Shown here in pieces: positions 23,502-32,672 of a stretch of 64,000 nucleotides of DNA. The notes below the pieces were generated by a model. It was not told the DNA's origin and did no database searches. It saw nothing but the letters and a program-made list of their open reading frames with translations. The DNA is taken from positions 558,001 to 622,000 of the forward strand of contig NZ_JHZY01000002.1 in NCBI RefSeq assembly GCF_000687915.1, written 5' to 3'. The position numbers were made by a program, and so were the translations under genes. Source of the DNA: Leeuwenhoekiella sp. MAR_2009_132 (lineage in GTDB: Bacteria > Bacteroidota > Bacteroidia > Flavobacteriales > Flavobacteriaceae). Every line of letters begins with the position of its first letter. Position 1 is the stretch's first letter.

Positions 23502-24707
23502 TTAGTTTTCATCAGAATCTGAGTCTATTCTATTTTCGTTAAAGGCGCTGGGTAATAACTCAGGAATAAATTTAACAAGCAGTGGTAATAAGATACCACC
23601 TCCGGGAAGTATAAAAATTGCCAGAGATGGTAAGCTTTTGCAGATACTTAAGAGTTGTGATTTAACTCTTTTCTTTTCAGCTTTGCTTAAATCTCTAAAA
23701 GTTGATTGGCTGAGTAACATAACTAAATCTTTACTTTCTGAAAGCTCCTGTATTAAACGTTTTTTATTTCTAAGAATTAGAATTTTAACGGTTTGACTGG
23801 TTTGATTGTAAAAGTGTTTTACGGGATTACTATAGTTGAGGTATGATATTTTCTTTCGGTTTTTAACAATAAATTCATGTATATAGGTTGCCGAAGTATT
23901 AATAGTTTCTGTAGGCAGCTCCAGTAATTTACCAAAATTCTTAAGAAAGAGATATTCTGTATAATCTAATTTGGCATCATCCCAAATGGCAAGCGCTGCA
24001 AGGTCTAACAAATATCTTCGTTGTGTAAGTTTTGGGAAGTGAACTAAGGGTAAATCTTCAATACTTTGTACTTCTCGCATTAAATTACGCGTGTACCGCA
24101 GTGATTTCTCAAATAACTTTAGGAGCAGTTTGTCGTAATGCTCTTTCTCTTCTTTTTGTATTAGCGCGAGCCAAATTGTATTCATAAGCGTTGCCTCTAA
24201 TTCCTGAGCAAATGCTATGCTGTTCTCTCCTTGATCCAAAAAATAATCAAATGCGATAACGTCAAGAAATAGTAGTGCATTAGTAATTACATTGCTAAAG
24301 TTTTTCTGAAGAATAGGCTCATTGGTTTGTATACGCTCTTGTATGATTTTTTCTAATGAAGCGGCATTGGGTTTAGGGTTTATAAAACTGCTGAAATACT
24401 GATATTCCTTAGGGTTTATCTGCGAGTAAAAGTCTATCACAGCCGCATAAAAATGGGTATCGTCTCTATTGTGTTTAAAATAGATATAGTATAAACAGTC
24501 AAAGAAGTTGAGTTTAGCACGCTCAATTTCCGTCCACTGTAAAGGTTCATTAGTACCATAACTCAGTGTTGTTACAGAAACGCCATAAATAAAGCCGGTT
24601 TGTAAAAGTTGACTGTAAAGAACATCAGAATTAGGTTCTGTTGCGTGCAGCAATTTTTTAATTACAGATTGATGTTTTGTAATCCATCCGGGAGATGAGG
24701 GATTCAT
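23502..24707 (-). CDS. LETM1-like domain protein
   Basis: A 401-residue, largely helical protein. Its C-terminal 60 residues, KSLPSLAIFILPGGGILLPLLVKFIPELLPSAF, closely follow the LETM1 core of mitochondrial cation-exchange proteins. Relatives in Flavobacteriaceae have been named LETM1-related biofilm-associated proteins. The N-terminal 330 residues show no other domain I recognise. It lies 74 bases upstream of the DUF2254 gene on the same strand and may be co-transcribed. A role in ion or osmotic homeostasis is only a guess from the LETM1 name. Confidence 0.7.
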   Translation of the reverse strand: MNPSSPGWITKHQSVIKKLLHATEPNSDVLYSQLLQTGFIYGVSVTTLSYGTNEPLQWTEIERAKLNFFDCLYYIYFKHNRDDTHFYAAVIDFYSQINPKEYQYFSSFINPKPNAASLEKIIQERIQTNEPILQKNFSNVITNALLFLDVIAFDYFLDQGENSIAFAQELEATLMNTIWLALIQKEEKEHYDKLLLKLFEKSLRYTRNLMREVQSIEDLPLVHFPKLTQRRYLLDLAALAIWDDAKLDYTEYLFLKNFGKLLELPTETINTSATYIHEFIVKNRKKISYLNYSNPVKHFYNQTSQTVKILILRNKKRLIQELSESKDLVMLLSQSTFRDLSKAEKKRVKSQLLSICKSLPSLAIFILPGGGILLPLLVKFIPELLPSAFNENRIDSDSDEN

Positions 24708-24949
24708 ACAATTCTATTTATAAAGTTCAATTTGATTTTGTTTATCTTAAAGTTTTGATAATAAACCACTTAATCATTTTTAATAAGGATGCTTATCCAG
24801 GATTTATACCTAGAGCGACTCAACTAAAAAACTTTAACAGTATTATTAGCAGAAAGTTTAGATTCTACAAAACCATACGCTTTTCTTTTACGTAAATGTA
24901 GTGAATAAGTTAAGTTGGGCATTTAACTTTTTACTATGTAAAAATCCAG

Positions 24950-25076
24950 TTTCTCGATTTATCGGGGGTAATATGAAAAAGGAAAGGAAATCAATTGGTT
25001 AGTTGATTAGTTTTTTTGGATTTTTTGTTAGTTGGAGAACCACCATGTTTTGGAGAAGGCAGGTGGTTCTTTTTTT
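24950..25076 (+). ncRNA. Candidate small plus-strand transcript
   Basis: A stem of nine base pairs (25036-25044 with 25062-25070) followed by T7 terminates plus-strand RNA, yet no plus-strand gene lies upstream within 2.8 kb. A possible promoter is TTG 24915-24917 with a weak TA-rich -7 at 24936. A nine-codon frame at 24973-25002 (MKKERKSIG) has GGGGG just upstream and could be a leader peptide. The 5' end is a guess. Confidence 0.35.
25036..25076 (+). terminator. Orphan plus-strand intrinsic terminator
   Basis: AGAACCACC (25036-25044) pairs perfectly with GGTGGTTCT (25062-25070), with a 17-nt loop and T7. The minus-strand reading has no T tract, so it works on plus-strand RNA only. Confidence 0.75.
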
Positions 25077-25103
25077 ATGCCCTGTTTTGAAAGTTTTAAA
25101 CAT

Positions 25104-25138
25104 AAAAAAATGCCTCTAGTTGTCTAGAGGCATTTTTA
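25104..25138 (-). terminator. Intrinsic terminator of the sigma/anti-sigma operon
   Basis: ATGCCTCTAG (25110-25119) pairs with CTAGAGGCAT (25124-25133), a 4-nt loop, with A and T tracts extending the stem. It lies 17 bases past the anti-sigma stop. Confidence 0.85.
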
Positions 25139-25154
25139 TTGAATTAACGATGTT

Positions 25155-25964
25155 TTAAGCATTTGTGCTAACAACCCCTAATGTATAGAGTTGTTCCATC
25201 GTAGGTGATTCACTACCACCTGCAGGTTCTAATGTTATCCCAAAGGCCTGTGACTCATTTGGATTATCAAATGTAAACACCTTGTTTTCATTTGCGCTAA
25301 AGTCATCTAATAGTCCCATACTCGTAGGAGTTAACGGATCAAGTTTTAAGGACCACACCTGGTAAACCATACCTTCTGGAGGTTCTGGTAATCCCATTGC
25401 ATCTATATATGCTTTATTCTGAGCTTTATCCCAAAATACATTTACGTAAGCATCTGGGGCAACTTGTTGACCTGCCAAAGGAACCTTAGTCACTTTAGGA
25501 TCTCTTACTACAGCTAAAATAGTTTTAGTCTGTTGTAATGAATTTTCAGCATCTTGCATCTTAGTCTCCATTATCGCTTTTTGAGCTTCAGCAACTCTCA
25601 ACTCCTGGCGTAAGTTGTTTGTTCTGTTTAACAGAACAAATATTCCTATTAAGAAGATTAGCGAAGCCGCGACACTTATAAATGAGATAAGCTTAGTACG
25701 TTTGCTTGCTGCTGTAGGCTGAAGTTGTATAACTCCACTATGATTTCGCAGTTTTGCTTTTATAGCAGTTAACATTTCTTCAGGATTGTAAGGTGCAGCT
25801 GCCGTTGCGAGGCTTTGCAAAGCTCCTTCAATTTCTGAAACTTCACTTTCAACCTCAGGATATTGCATAAGTACCTTTGATACTTCTTCACTTTCTTGTG
25901 AAGTCAAAGCCCCGTATACATATAATTCGAGGATTCCAGAATCTATATATTCTTGTATATTCAT
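25155..25964 (-). CDS. Anti-sigma factor (RskA-like)
   Basis: A 269-residue membrane protein. The N-terminal 70 residues (MNIQEYIDSGILELYVYGAL, then EVESEVSEIEGAL) form the cytoplasmic sigma-binding part of the RskA/zinc-less anti-sigma type; no HxxxCxxC zinc motif is seen. One membrane helix at about 89-110 (ISFISVAASLIFLIGIFVLL) is followed by a coiled-coil segment and a periplasmic RskA domain ending in AFGITLEPAGGSESPT. It starts one base after the sigma gene stop, so the two are translationally linked. It is expected to hold the sigma factor inactive until cleaved. Confidence 0.9.
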   Translation of the reverse strand: MNIQEYIDSGILELYVYGALTSQESEEVSKVLMQYPEVESEVSEIEGALQSLATAAAPYNPEEMLTAIKAKLRNHSGVIQLQPTAASKRTKLISFISVAASLIFLIGIFVLLNRTNNLRQELRVAEAQKAIMETKMQDAENSLQQTKTILAVVRDPKVTKVPLAGQQVAPDAYVNVFWDKAQNKAYIDAMGLPEPPEGMVYQVWSLKLDPLTPTSMGLLDDFSANENKVFTFDNPNESQAFGITLEPAGGSESPTMEQLYTLGVVSTNA

Positions 25965-25965
25965 C

Positions 25966-26496
25966 TTACTCTACTAATATTTCTCTTAATTTGTTAATGC
26001 AAAGTCTGTTACGGGTTTTAATAGTACCTAAAGGCATGTTAAGCTCTTCTGAAGCTTCTTTCTGGGTATAACCTTTAAAAAATAATAGATTAATAACCTT
26101 TTTACATTCTTCACCTAATGTCTTAATGTACTTGCTAATTCCTATAGCATCCATCTTGTTTGAAAAGCTATTCTTGCTTTCAATTATATCTACGAAATAT
26201 TCTTGTGTGAGGTTTTTCTTTTGATTCTTAAATGACTTAGAACGTGTCTTATCTATAGCCGCATTGCGAGCTATGTTGAGAAGCCAGGTAAAAAAACGCC
26301 CTTTTTTTGAAGAATAGGAGTCACAATTGTCCCATACTTTAATAAAAACATCTTGTAAAACTTCTTCAGAAGCTTCTGTATCGTGTAAAACACTATTAAT
26401 TACTCCAAAAATGCTTTGAGAGTAGAGACTATACAAACGCTCAAACGCTTTTTCATCTCTTTGTTGTAATCTCAGTATTAAATCGTCTGGCTGCAT
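25966..26496 (-). CDS. ECF sigma-70 factor (SigK-like)
   Basis: A 176-residue RNA polymerase sigma factor. Region 2 spans about 14-80, with ERLYSLYSQSIFGVI, VLQDVFIKVWDNCDSY and GRFFTWLLNIARNAAID. Region 4 spans about 118-170, with EECKKVINLLFFKGYTQKEASEEL and MPLGTIKTRNRLCINKLRE as the -35-binding helix. The partner RskA-like gene follows directly. The regulon cannot be deduced, although a Cu/Zn superoxide dismutase gene lies immediately upstream. SigK/RskA systems in other bacteria respond to redox signals. Confidence 0.92.
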   Translation of the reverse strand: MQPDDLILRLQQRDEKAFERLYSLYSQSIFGVINSVLHDTEASEEVLQDVFIKVWDNCDSYSSKKGRFFTWLLNIARNAAIDKTRSKSFKNQKKNLTQEYFVDIIESKNSFSNKMDAIGISKYIKTLGEECKKVINLLFFKGYTQKEASEELNMPLGTIKTRNRLCINKLREILVE

Positions 26497-26537
26497 AGCT
26501 AAATTTAGTTGGTTTAAATGTATTAAATAAAACCTAA

Positions 26538-26561
26538 AAAAGCAGCCATTTGGCTGCTTTT
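26538..26561 (-). terminator. Intrinsic terminator of sodC
   Basis: AAAAGCAGCCA pairs with TGGCTGCTTTT around a minimal loop, 24 bases past the sodC stop. The T6 run in the minus-strand reading separates sodC from the sigma gene. Confidence 0.8.
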
Positions 26562-26584
26562 AGTATTATATATTAAGGCTTGTA

Positions 26585-27172
26585 TTATTCAATGATACCA
26601 CCGCAGCTCACACGAGCTCCTGCGTCACCACTAGGCTGACTTTTAAAATCATCTGCACCCTGGTGTACAATTAAACCTTTACCTACGATATTTTTCATAT
26701 TATCTTCACAACCTATGCACCACTCATCTGTAGTCATTGTAATTGTACCGTTTCCATTCTCATCTGCCTGAAAATTACCTATATCTCCTTTGTGATAACC
26801 TGCAGCATCACCCCATTTACCGTGTTGCTCTTTAGTAGGGTTCCAGTGACCACCTGCTGAGGTACCATCGTCTGCAGAACAGTCTGCATTTTCGTGAATA
26901 TGTATTGCGTGCATTCCCGGTTCTAGACCTTCAAAAACAGCTGTCATCGTAACTTTACCATCTTCTTCTTTAAATACAGCAGACCCCTCTGCAGTACTAC
27001 CACTTTTTGAATCTAATTTTACTGTAATTTTTTTAACTGCTGGTGCTTCTTGTACAGCCTCAGTAGTTTCAGTTGTAGTTACTTCTTCTGTTTCTTTGTC
27101 TTTATTGTCGTTCTTACAGGAAGTAAAACCTAAAGCTAAAGCAAGTGAAAAAAGTATTGCGTAATTTTTCAT
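26585..27172 (-). CDS. sodC: Cu/Zn superoxide dismutase lipoprotein
   Basis: A 195-residue lipoprotein (lipobox FTSC, Cys19) with an acidic linker and a complete SodC domain. Copper ligands are seen in HIHENADC (two His), GGHWNP (bridging His) and LIVHQGADD. Zinc ligands are EQHGK, GYHKGD (His and Asp). The disulfide Cys residues are in NADC and RVSCGG. It dismutates superoxide at the cell envelope. Two extra Cys residues in EWCIGCEDN replace part of the usual electrostatic loop. The gene is separated by a terminator from the ECF sigma operon downstream on the same strand. Confidence 0.93.
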   Translation of the reverse strand: MKNYAILFSLALALGFTSCKNDNKDKETEEVTTTETTEAVQEAPAVKKITVKLDSKSGSTAEGSAVFKEEDGKVTMTAVFEGLEPGMHAIHIHENADCSADDGTSAGGHWNPTKEQHGKWGDAAGYHKGDIGNFQADENGNGTITMTTDEWCIGCEDNMKNIVGKGLIVHQGADDFKSQPSGDAGARVSCGGIIE

Positions 27173-27277
27173 AATGATAATTTTGATTGTTTAGTAGAGT
27201 ACTAAAGTAAAGGATTGCATAACGCCTACCAAAGAATTATATATAGCTTAACAAAAGTATTAAGAAGATGTTAATTG

Positions 27278-28153
27278 TTAAGGAATCGCAATACATAAAT
27301 GATGCGGAGTCATAACCGCCTTGACTGAAGTTTTTTCACCTATAAATTCGCCATCAATTTGAAAAGCTATTGGCTTTTTACACGTTATCTCAGCTTCTTT
27401 ACACGAGATTACAGTTACAAAATCTGGATTGAGCGCCGCGTCATCATAAAAGGTTTCAATAATTCCTTTGACGCTTAAATTTTTAAAAATTAAAACTTCA
27501 AAAATACCGTCATCCATTTTGCCTTTTGGATTAATATTTGCCCCGGTACCAAATTTATTAGCATTGGCGATCGCAACTAAAACACCTTGTTCTTTATAAT
27601 GTTTACCATTAGCGTAAATTTCAACATCAAAAGGATAATCTGAATTTAAAAGGGTAGGTATAGCTTGTAAAAAATAGCCTAGTTTTCCACGTATTTCAGA
27701 CTTTTCATAATTTTCTATCAATTTTGCATTAACACCTAAGTCAGCGATGTGCAAACAGGTAATTTTATCAATCTCTATAATATCAAGATTTATATACGTA
27801 TTACCGAGCGCGATTCTGAGCTGATCTTGTAATTTTTCAGGAATATTAAAATTAGAAGCTAATCCGTTTGCAGAGCCCGAAGGCAGTAAACCTATTTTTA
27901 AATCTTTTGTTTTTAAAATTTCGGCCACTTCGCGTATAGTACCGTCACCGCCTGAAATGATTACCCTATCAATTTGATGTAATTCAATAAGTCTATTTAT
28001 AGCCTCATTATCATCATCACCAGTGGTCTCATAGACTACAGGAGTATTCCCGTTATCGTTAACGTGATTTTTAAAAGCCTCAATTATGGGCTTTTTGTCT
28101 GTACCTCCCGCAATGGGATTAATGACAAGGAGAATGGTCTTTTGTGCTTTCAT
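27278..28153 (-). CDS. Diacylglycerol/lipid kinase (YegS/BmrU/DgkB family)
   Basis: A 291-residue soluble lipid kinase. Signatures are LVINPIAGGTDK at the start, ISGGDGTIREVAEIL (the GGDGT nucleotide site), and LLPSGSANGLASNFNIP. The C-terminal beta domain includes VAIANANKFGTGANINPKGKMDDG. The family phosphorylates diacylglycerol or other lipids with ATP. It is divergent by 64 bases from an App1-type phosphatidate phosphatase, so the pair may set the balance between diacylglycerol and phosphatidate. The lipid substrate itself is not shown by the sequence. Confidence 0.9.
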   Translation of the reverse strand: MKAQKTILLVINPIAGGTDKKPIIEAFKNHVNDNGNTPVVYETTGDDDNEAINRLIELHQIDRVIISGGDGTIREVAEILKTKDLKIGLLPSGSANGLASNFNIPEKLQDQLRIALGNTYINLDIIEIDKITCLHIADLGVNAKLIENYEKSEIRGKLGYFLQAIPTLLNSDYPFDVEIYANGKHYKEQGVLVAIANANKFGTGANINPKGKMDDGIFEVLIFKNLSVKGIIETFYDDAALNPDFVTVISCKEAEITCKKPIAFQIDGEFIGEKTSVKAVMTPHHLCIAIP

Positions 28154-28217
28154 TAAGTAAATTTCGATTTAAAATTAGGTATTTTGAACACCTGAAAACG
28201 TTAACAAACTACCAATA

Positions 28218-29195
28218 GTGAAACTAGATTTACAATTATATAGAGGTTATGTAAATGAAGGTGAACTCATTGTTTTTGGACATGTGTTTAAATCCTGGGC
28301 TCCAGATAAATATCAGGTAGATCGTAAAGGTTTTAAACATGCCTTTTCTGTACTTCATATGTTTATAATTTCACCCTTAAAAGATGTTGAAGTACGACTT
28401 AAGTTTAAAAACCTTGACATTACAACGTTGACTATGCAGGACGGGTATTTTCGATTTACGGTTCCGTTTACCGATAGTCTGGAAAGTGGCTGGCACAAGT
28501 ATGAAGTGAGTTGCAAACCCGAAGAAGCAACGTACGGAATTGTAGAGAAAGCAGATTTGCTAAAGCCTTTTGAAAGCGAACTAAGTATTATCTCAGATAT
28601 AGACGATACTTTTTTGATTTCGCATAGCGGAAACCTATTTAAAAAACTCTATGTGATGCTGGCGCGTAATGTGAATAAAAGAAAAACTTTTGAAGACGTT
28701 GTTAAACATTATGACGCTTTAAGTAACAGCGGGCATAAGGCAGAGGGGCAAAGCAATTCTTTTTTTTATGTATCAAGTAGCGAATGGAATTTGTATGATT
28801 TTATCGTACAGTTTACAAAATTACAGCGGTTACCTAAAGCTGTAATAAAATTGAAAGATATCAAAACCGGGATCTCAGATTTCTTAACGACCGGAGGCGG
28901 AGATCACGATCACAAATTTGTAAAAATAAAGGATATAATTTCGTTTTATCCAAAACAGCAATACGTGCTTTTGGGTGACGACTCACAACAAGATGCATTT
29001 ATATATGAGCGTATCTGTAAAACCTTTCCTAAGAATATTAAGGCTGTTTATTTAAGACAGACCAGACGCTCTAAAAAAGTAAAAGTACAAGAGGCACTCT
29101 CTAAAATGGAACGCCTGCAAGTAGCTACCTGTTATTTTAAAAAAAGTAACCAGGCTATTTCACATTCTAAAGAAGTGGGCATTATCAAAACTTGA
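28218..29195 (+). CDS. App1-family phosphatidate phosphatase (DUF2183)
   Basis: A 325-residue protein. The N-terminal 110 residues form a beta-rich domain. The catalytic HAD-like part follows with SIISDIDDTFLISHSGNL (the DxDxT motif), SSSEWNLYDF, and YVLLGDDSQQDAFIYERI. Yeast App1 removes phosphate from phosphatidate. The start is a GTG, with the next residues MKLDLQLYRGYVNEGELIV matching the family start. It is divergent from the lipid kinase gene and ends before a strong terminator. Confidence 0.88.
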   Translation: MKLDLQLYRGYVNEGELIVFGHVFKSWAPDKYQVDRKGFKHAFSVLHMFIISPLKDVEVRLKFKNLDITTLTMQDGYFRFTVPFTDSLESGWHKYEVSCKPEEATYGIVEKADLLKPFESELSIISDIDDTFLISHSGNLFKKLYVMLARNVNKRKTFEDVVKHYDALSNSGHKAEGQSNSFFYVSSSEWNLYDFIVQFTKLQRLPKAVIKLKDIKTGISDFLTTGGGDHDHKFVKIKDIISFYPKQQYVLLGDDSQQDAFIYERICKTFPKNIKAVYLRQTRRSKKVKVQEALSKMERLQVATCYFKKSNQAISHSKEVGIIKT

Positions 29196-29216
29196 AACTC
29201 ACCAGGTTGTAAAAAA

Positions 29217-29248
29217 AAAGCCCGGAAGTAACGTGCTTCCGGGCTTTT
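29217..29248. terminator. Bidirectional intrinsic terminator
   Basis: A 12-bp perfect stem (29217-29228 with 29236-29247) of high GC content with A9 before and T4 after, between the convergent App1 and BNR-repeat genes. Confidence 0.9.
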
Positions 29249-29267
29249 ATATAAATTAATAATCAGG

Positions 29268-32200
29268 TTAGTTAAACTCAAACGTTTCAATTTCTTTAAA
29301 AGGATCAAGTTCTAGCTTTTGCATTTCTGCTTTATAAGTTTTCCAGTCTTCATTAAAAAAGGTATTAACAGCAGCTAAAGCCTGAGTCAATTCTTCTTTT
29401 GCCTGAGTAACTAGAATATTTTCAGTCTTAGTTAAGCCGTTAGGCCTGCTTCCTACATAGCCACGAGCCGAATATATACGGTTGAGCACCGTGACTTCTT
29501 TATTTCTGGTAATTCCTTGTCTATCATCTTCCTTACCTAAAAATAATGCGATTTGAGCATCTATTTTTTTAGTAATAGCTTTAGAACTGTCAATCTGAAC
29601 TTTGTATTTGGTTTTATCGAGTTTCTTTAAATCTGATATATAGTTATCTGCTATATTTTTACTTTCAACAAGTTGTTTTACAGCGTCTGCTGAAACCTGA
29701 ATCATTTCTTCCAGATTCTTTTCAGCAGCATATATTTCATTTATTGCATTCGCCGAAATATCTAAACGAGGGTCACTTTTTACCGTGATGGTTTGACTAT
29801 TTTCTAAGTCACCATAATTAAGCACCACTTTATAAGTTCCCGGTTTTACCGAAACTCCGCCAGATTCTGATGTACGCTTACGTAGTGTACGCGAAGGTCT
29901 GTCGCTGCCTTTCTCATCCATATACCAGCGCATGCTATACGTACCTGCACTATCTGGAGTTTTTGTTTTTAAAGTTCTAATAAGACGCTCACCATCGTAG
30001 ATAGTTAGTGTGATGCTATCCCACTTTACAGCAGATTCAGAAATCTCTTCATCTTCAATATTCTCTTTTATATCTTCTTTTTTCTTTGCTTCGTCTTTTT
30101 TGGGTTTAAAAAAGTATTTTATCTGAGCGCCGCTGCTGCGGTTTTCTCCATTAAAGGTAGCATCTGCACCAAATCTACTTCCCATAGGTTGCTGTGAAGC
30201 GTTTTGATAGGCAACAGCAGGAGGGAAGATCTCAAGAGTAGGGGTTTCTGAGCTACTCATTTTAGCGATTAAGTCTTTATTGCTCGCCAGTGCGCGTAAG
30301 GGTTTAAGATCATCTAAAACCCAGATAGATCTACCAAAAGTTGCAATGGCAAGATCATCTTCACGCTCCTGAACTACCATATCTTTTACAGGAACAGTAG
30401 GGAAGCCGTTTGTCCATTTTTGCCAGTCTGTACCGGCATTCAAACTGATATACAAGCCATCATCTGTACCTAAAAACATTAGATTAGGTTCTTTTTTATC
30501 TTCTAATATAGAAAGTGTATAGCTACCTACATCGTCAACATCTACAATACTTTTCCAGGTTTTACCGTAGTCTGTAGTACGATACGCATACGGTTTGTAA
30601 TCAAATCTTCGGTAATTATTTGCAACGAGCAGCGCCTCACCCTTTTTTGTAGCTGAAGCTTTAATCTGTGCAATCCAGCTGCCTTCTGGCAAGCCTTTTA
30701 TATTTTTTGAAACATCGGTCCAGTTCTTACCACCATTTGTAGTAAAGAATACCTTACCATCGTCAGAACCGGTCCAGAGCATATCTTTTTCAACAGGAGA
30801 AGGCTCAATAACTAGAATTGTTGTGTGATTTTCGGCTCCTGTAGCATCCATAGTTAATCCGCCACTTTCGCTTTGTTTTTGTTTTTCGGGATTATTAGTG
30901 GTGAGATCTGGCGATATAACCTCCCAGGTTAATCCTTTATCTGTTGATTTATGTACAAATTGACTGCCAAAGTAAAGTGTGCTGTTGTCAAACGGATCGA
31001 TATTAATTGCTGCATTCCAGTTAAAGCGTAGTTCTACTTCAGGATTCGGGTGTGTAGGTCGTACTGAATAATTGTTACCTGTAACCCAGTCGTATCTGCT
31101 CACAAAACCTTGCTGACTCATAGACCACCCGTATTGTGAATTGTCTCTATCGGGAACTACATCGAAGCCATCACCAAAAGAGATTTCCTGCCAGTAAGCG
31201 TTCCGTATTCCCTGATCTTTCCAAACATATGAGGGACCTCTCCAGCTTCCGTTATCCTGCATACCGCCATAAACGTTATAGGGGTATTCATTATCTACAG
31301 CAATATGGTAAAATTGACCCACTGGAATATTTTCAGCAAAGCGCCACGTTTTACCACCATCTCGTGTAATATTGAGTCCGCCGTCATTCCCGTCTATCAT
31401 AAAATCAGGGTTTGTAGGATGTATATACCACGCATGATGATCTGGGTGAACACCATTTTCAACCCCATAGGCAGGCATAAGTTCTTTAAAGCTGGCACCA
31501 CCATCTTCAGATACATTTATGTAGGTAAAAACGGTATACACTCTATTCTCATTATTAGGGGCGACGTAAATTTCTGCATAATAAAAAGGGCGATCTCCTA
31601 TTTCATCTGTATTATCATTTACTTTTTTCCAGTTTTCACCACCATCTTCAGAACGGTATAAGGCATTCTTTTTAGATTCAATATATGCATAGACGATATT
31701 GGGTTTATTTGCGGCAATTGCAAGTCCCATACGACCTAGATCACCTTCCGGCAGCCCGTTTTTAGAAGTAATCTCTTTCCACGTATCACCACCGTCATAG
31801 GTAATATACAGGCCAGACCCGGGACCACCACTATTAAAAAACCAGGGGTCGCGCTTGTGTTGCCACATTGCAGCAATTAATTTATTTGGGTTTGTAGGAT
31901 CCATTATAAGTTCACCAGCTCCAGTTTTAGAATCTACATAAAGAATTTTCTCCCAGCTTTTACCTCCGTCTTGCGTGCGGTACACACCGCGTTCTTCGTG
32001 TTCACCCCAAGGCGATCCTATTGCAGCGGCATAAACCACATCAGGATTTGTTGGGTTGATACGTACTCTATATATATGACGGGTATTTTCTAGCCCCATA
32101 CATTTCCAGGTTTTACCACCGTCAAGTGTTTTGTAAACTCCAAAACCACCATTTAAACTATTACGGGGATTTCCTTCTCCTGTACCGGCCCAAACTACAG

Positions 32201-32492
32201 ATGGATTAGATTGTTGAATTGCAACAGCGCCGATGGAAGCGGTTGCTTCGTTTTCAAAAACCGGTTTCCAGGTTACGCCGCCCGAGGTTGATTTCCAGAT
32301 ACCACCACTCGCAGCTCCTGCATAAATTATATCTGGGTTTGCAGTAACCGCATCTATTGATGTAATACGGCCACTCATTCCGGCAGGTCCTACGCTACGT
32401 AGTTTTATATTTTTGAGTAAATCGAGATTTACTTTTTGGGCAGATATTCCTAGTGACAATGCTAAAAAGGAGAGTAGTAGTGTTTTTTTCAT
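29268..32492 (-). CDS. Secreted VPS10/sortilin-like BNR-repeat protein
   Basis: A 1074-residue exported protein (signal peptide ending GISAQ). Residues about 30-740 hold many beta-propeller blades with Asp-box motifs such as STSGGVTWK, TLDGGKTWK, TQDGGKSWEK, TYDGGDTWK and TTDYGKTWK. A linker rich in Lys and Glu and a C-terminal helical part (about 900-1070) follow. Such proteins are often labelled glycosyl hydrolase, but I see no catalytic residues to support that; a binding or scaffold role, or a sialidase-like fold, is as likely. A TIGR04183-type sorting tail is not evident. The gene stands alone. Confidence 0.75.
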   Translation of the reverse strand: MKKTLLLSFLALSLGISAQKVNLDLLKNIKLRSVGPAGMSGRITSIDAVTANPDIIYAGAASGGIWKSTSGGVTWKPVFENEATASIGAVAIQQSNPSVVWAGTGEGNPRNSLNGGFGVYKTLDGGKTWKCMGLENTRHIYRVRINPTNPDVVYAAAIGSPWGEHEERGVYRTQDGGKSWEKILYVDSKTGAGELIMDPTNPNKLIAAMWQHKRDPWFFNSGGPGSGLYITYDGGDTWKEITSKNGLPEGDLGRMGLAIAANKPNIVYAYIESKKNALYRSEDGGENWKKVNDNTDEIGDRPFYYAEIYVAPNNENRVYTVFTYINVSEDGGASFKELMPAYGVENGVHPDHHAWYIHPTNPDFMIDGNDGGLNITRDGGKTWRFAENIPVGQFYHIAVDNEYPYNVYGGMQDNGSWRGPSYVWKDQGIRNAYWQEISFGDGFDVVPDRDNSQYGWSMSQQGFVSRYDWVTGNNYSVRPTHPNPEVELRFNWNAAINIDPFDNSTLYFGSQFVHKSTDKGLTWEVISPDLTTNNPEKQKQSESGGLTMDATGAENHTTILVIEPSPVEKDMLWTGSDDGKVFFTTNGGKNWTDVSKNIKGLPEGSWIAQIKASATKKGEALLVANNYRRFDYKPYAYRTTDYGKTWKSIVDVDDVGSYTLSILEDKKEPNLMFLGTDDGLYISLNAGTDWQKWTNGFPTVPVKDMVVQEREDDLAIATFGRSIWVLDDLKPLRALASNKDLIAKMSSSETPTLEIFPPAVAYQNASQQPMGSRFGADATFNGENRSSGAQIKYFFKPKKDEAKKKEDIKENIEDEEISESAVKWDSITLTIYDGERLIRTLKTKTPDSAGTYSMRWYMDEKGSDRPSRTLRKRTSESGGVSVKPGTYKVVLNYGDLENSQTITVKSDPRLDISANAINEIYAAEKNLEEMIQVSADAVKQLVESKNIADNYISDLKKLDKTKYKVQIDSSKAITKKIDAQIALFLGKEDDRQGITRNKEVTVLNRIYSARGYVGSRPNGLTKTENILVTQAKEELTQALAAVNTFFNEDWKTYKAEMQKLELDPFKEIETFEFN

Positions 32493-32638
32493 AATTTAAA
32501 ATAAGATGAATTTTTTTCTAAGTTAAGGAAAACTTAAAAATATTGATCTGATTTGCATTTTTAGGTCATCTTAACATAAAAAAAATACAATTAACAGAAG
32601 CTTATAAACCTGAACGTAAAAACTTGAGAAATTCATTA

Positions 32639-32646
32639 TACTTTTG
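32639..32646 (+). promoter_or_regulatory. -7 promoter element (TACTTTTG) for the fasciclin gene
   Basis: An exact TAnnTTTG match 27 bases before the ATG. A TTG lies only 12 bases further up (32624-32626), too close for a standard -33. Confidence 0.5.
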
Positions 32647-32672
32647 AGCAACTAAAATTTAAAACAACACTT

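Larger units (their letters stand above)
24708..25154. other. Gene-poor 447-base intergenic region
   Basis: There is no convincing protein gene. On the plus strand a short stretch (about 24950-25076) ends in a good terminator and may be a small transcript, described separately. A 13-base match to LytTR site 1 (GTTGGGCATTTAA) occurs near 24914. The remainder is AT-rich without clear structure, apart from the terminator of the anti-sigma gene. Confidence 0.6.

Noticed and set aside
24695..24895. A 66-codon plus-strand frame over the LETM1-like gene start
   Set aside because: It overlaps the start of a well-supported gene, has no domain, and its composition looks like random AT-rich sequence.
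24911..24940. Third LytTR site near TAAGTTGGG
   Set aside because: The first half matches the consensus and 13 bases equal site 1, but 21 bases on the sequence is TACTATGTA, not a repeat; only a half-site remains.
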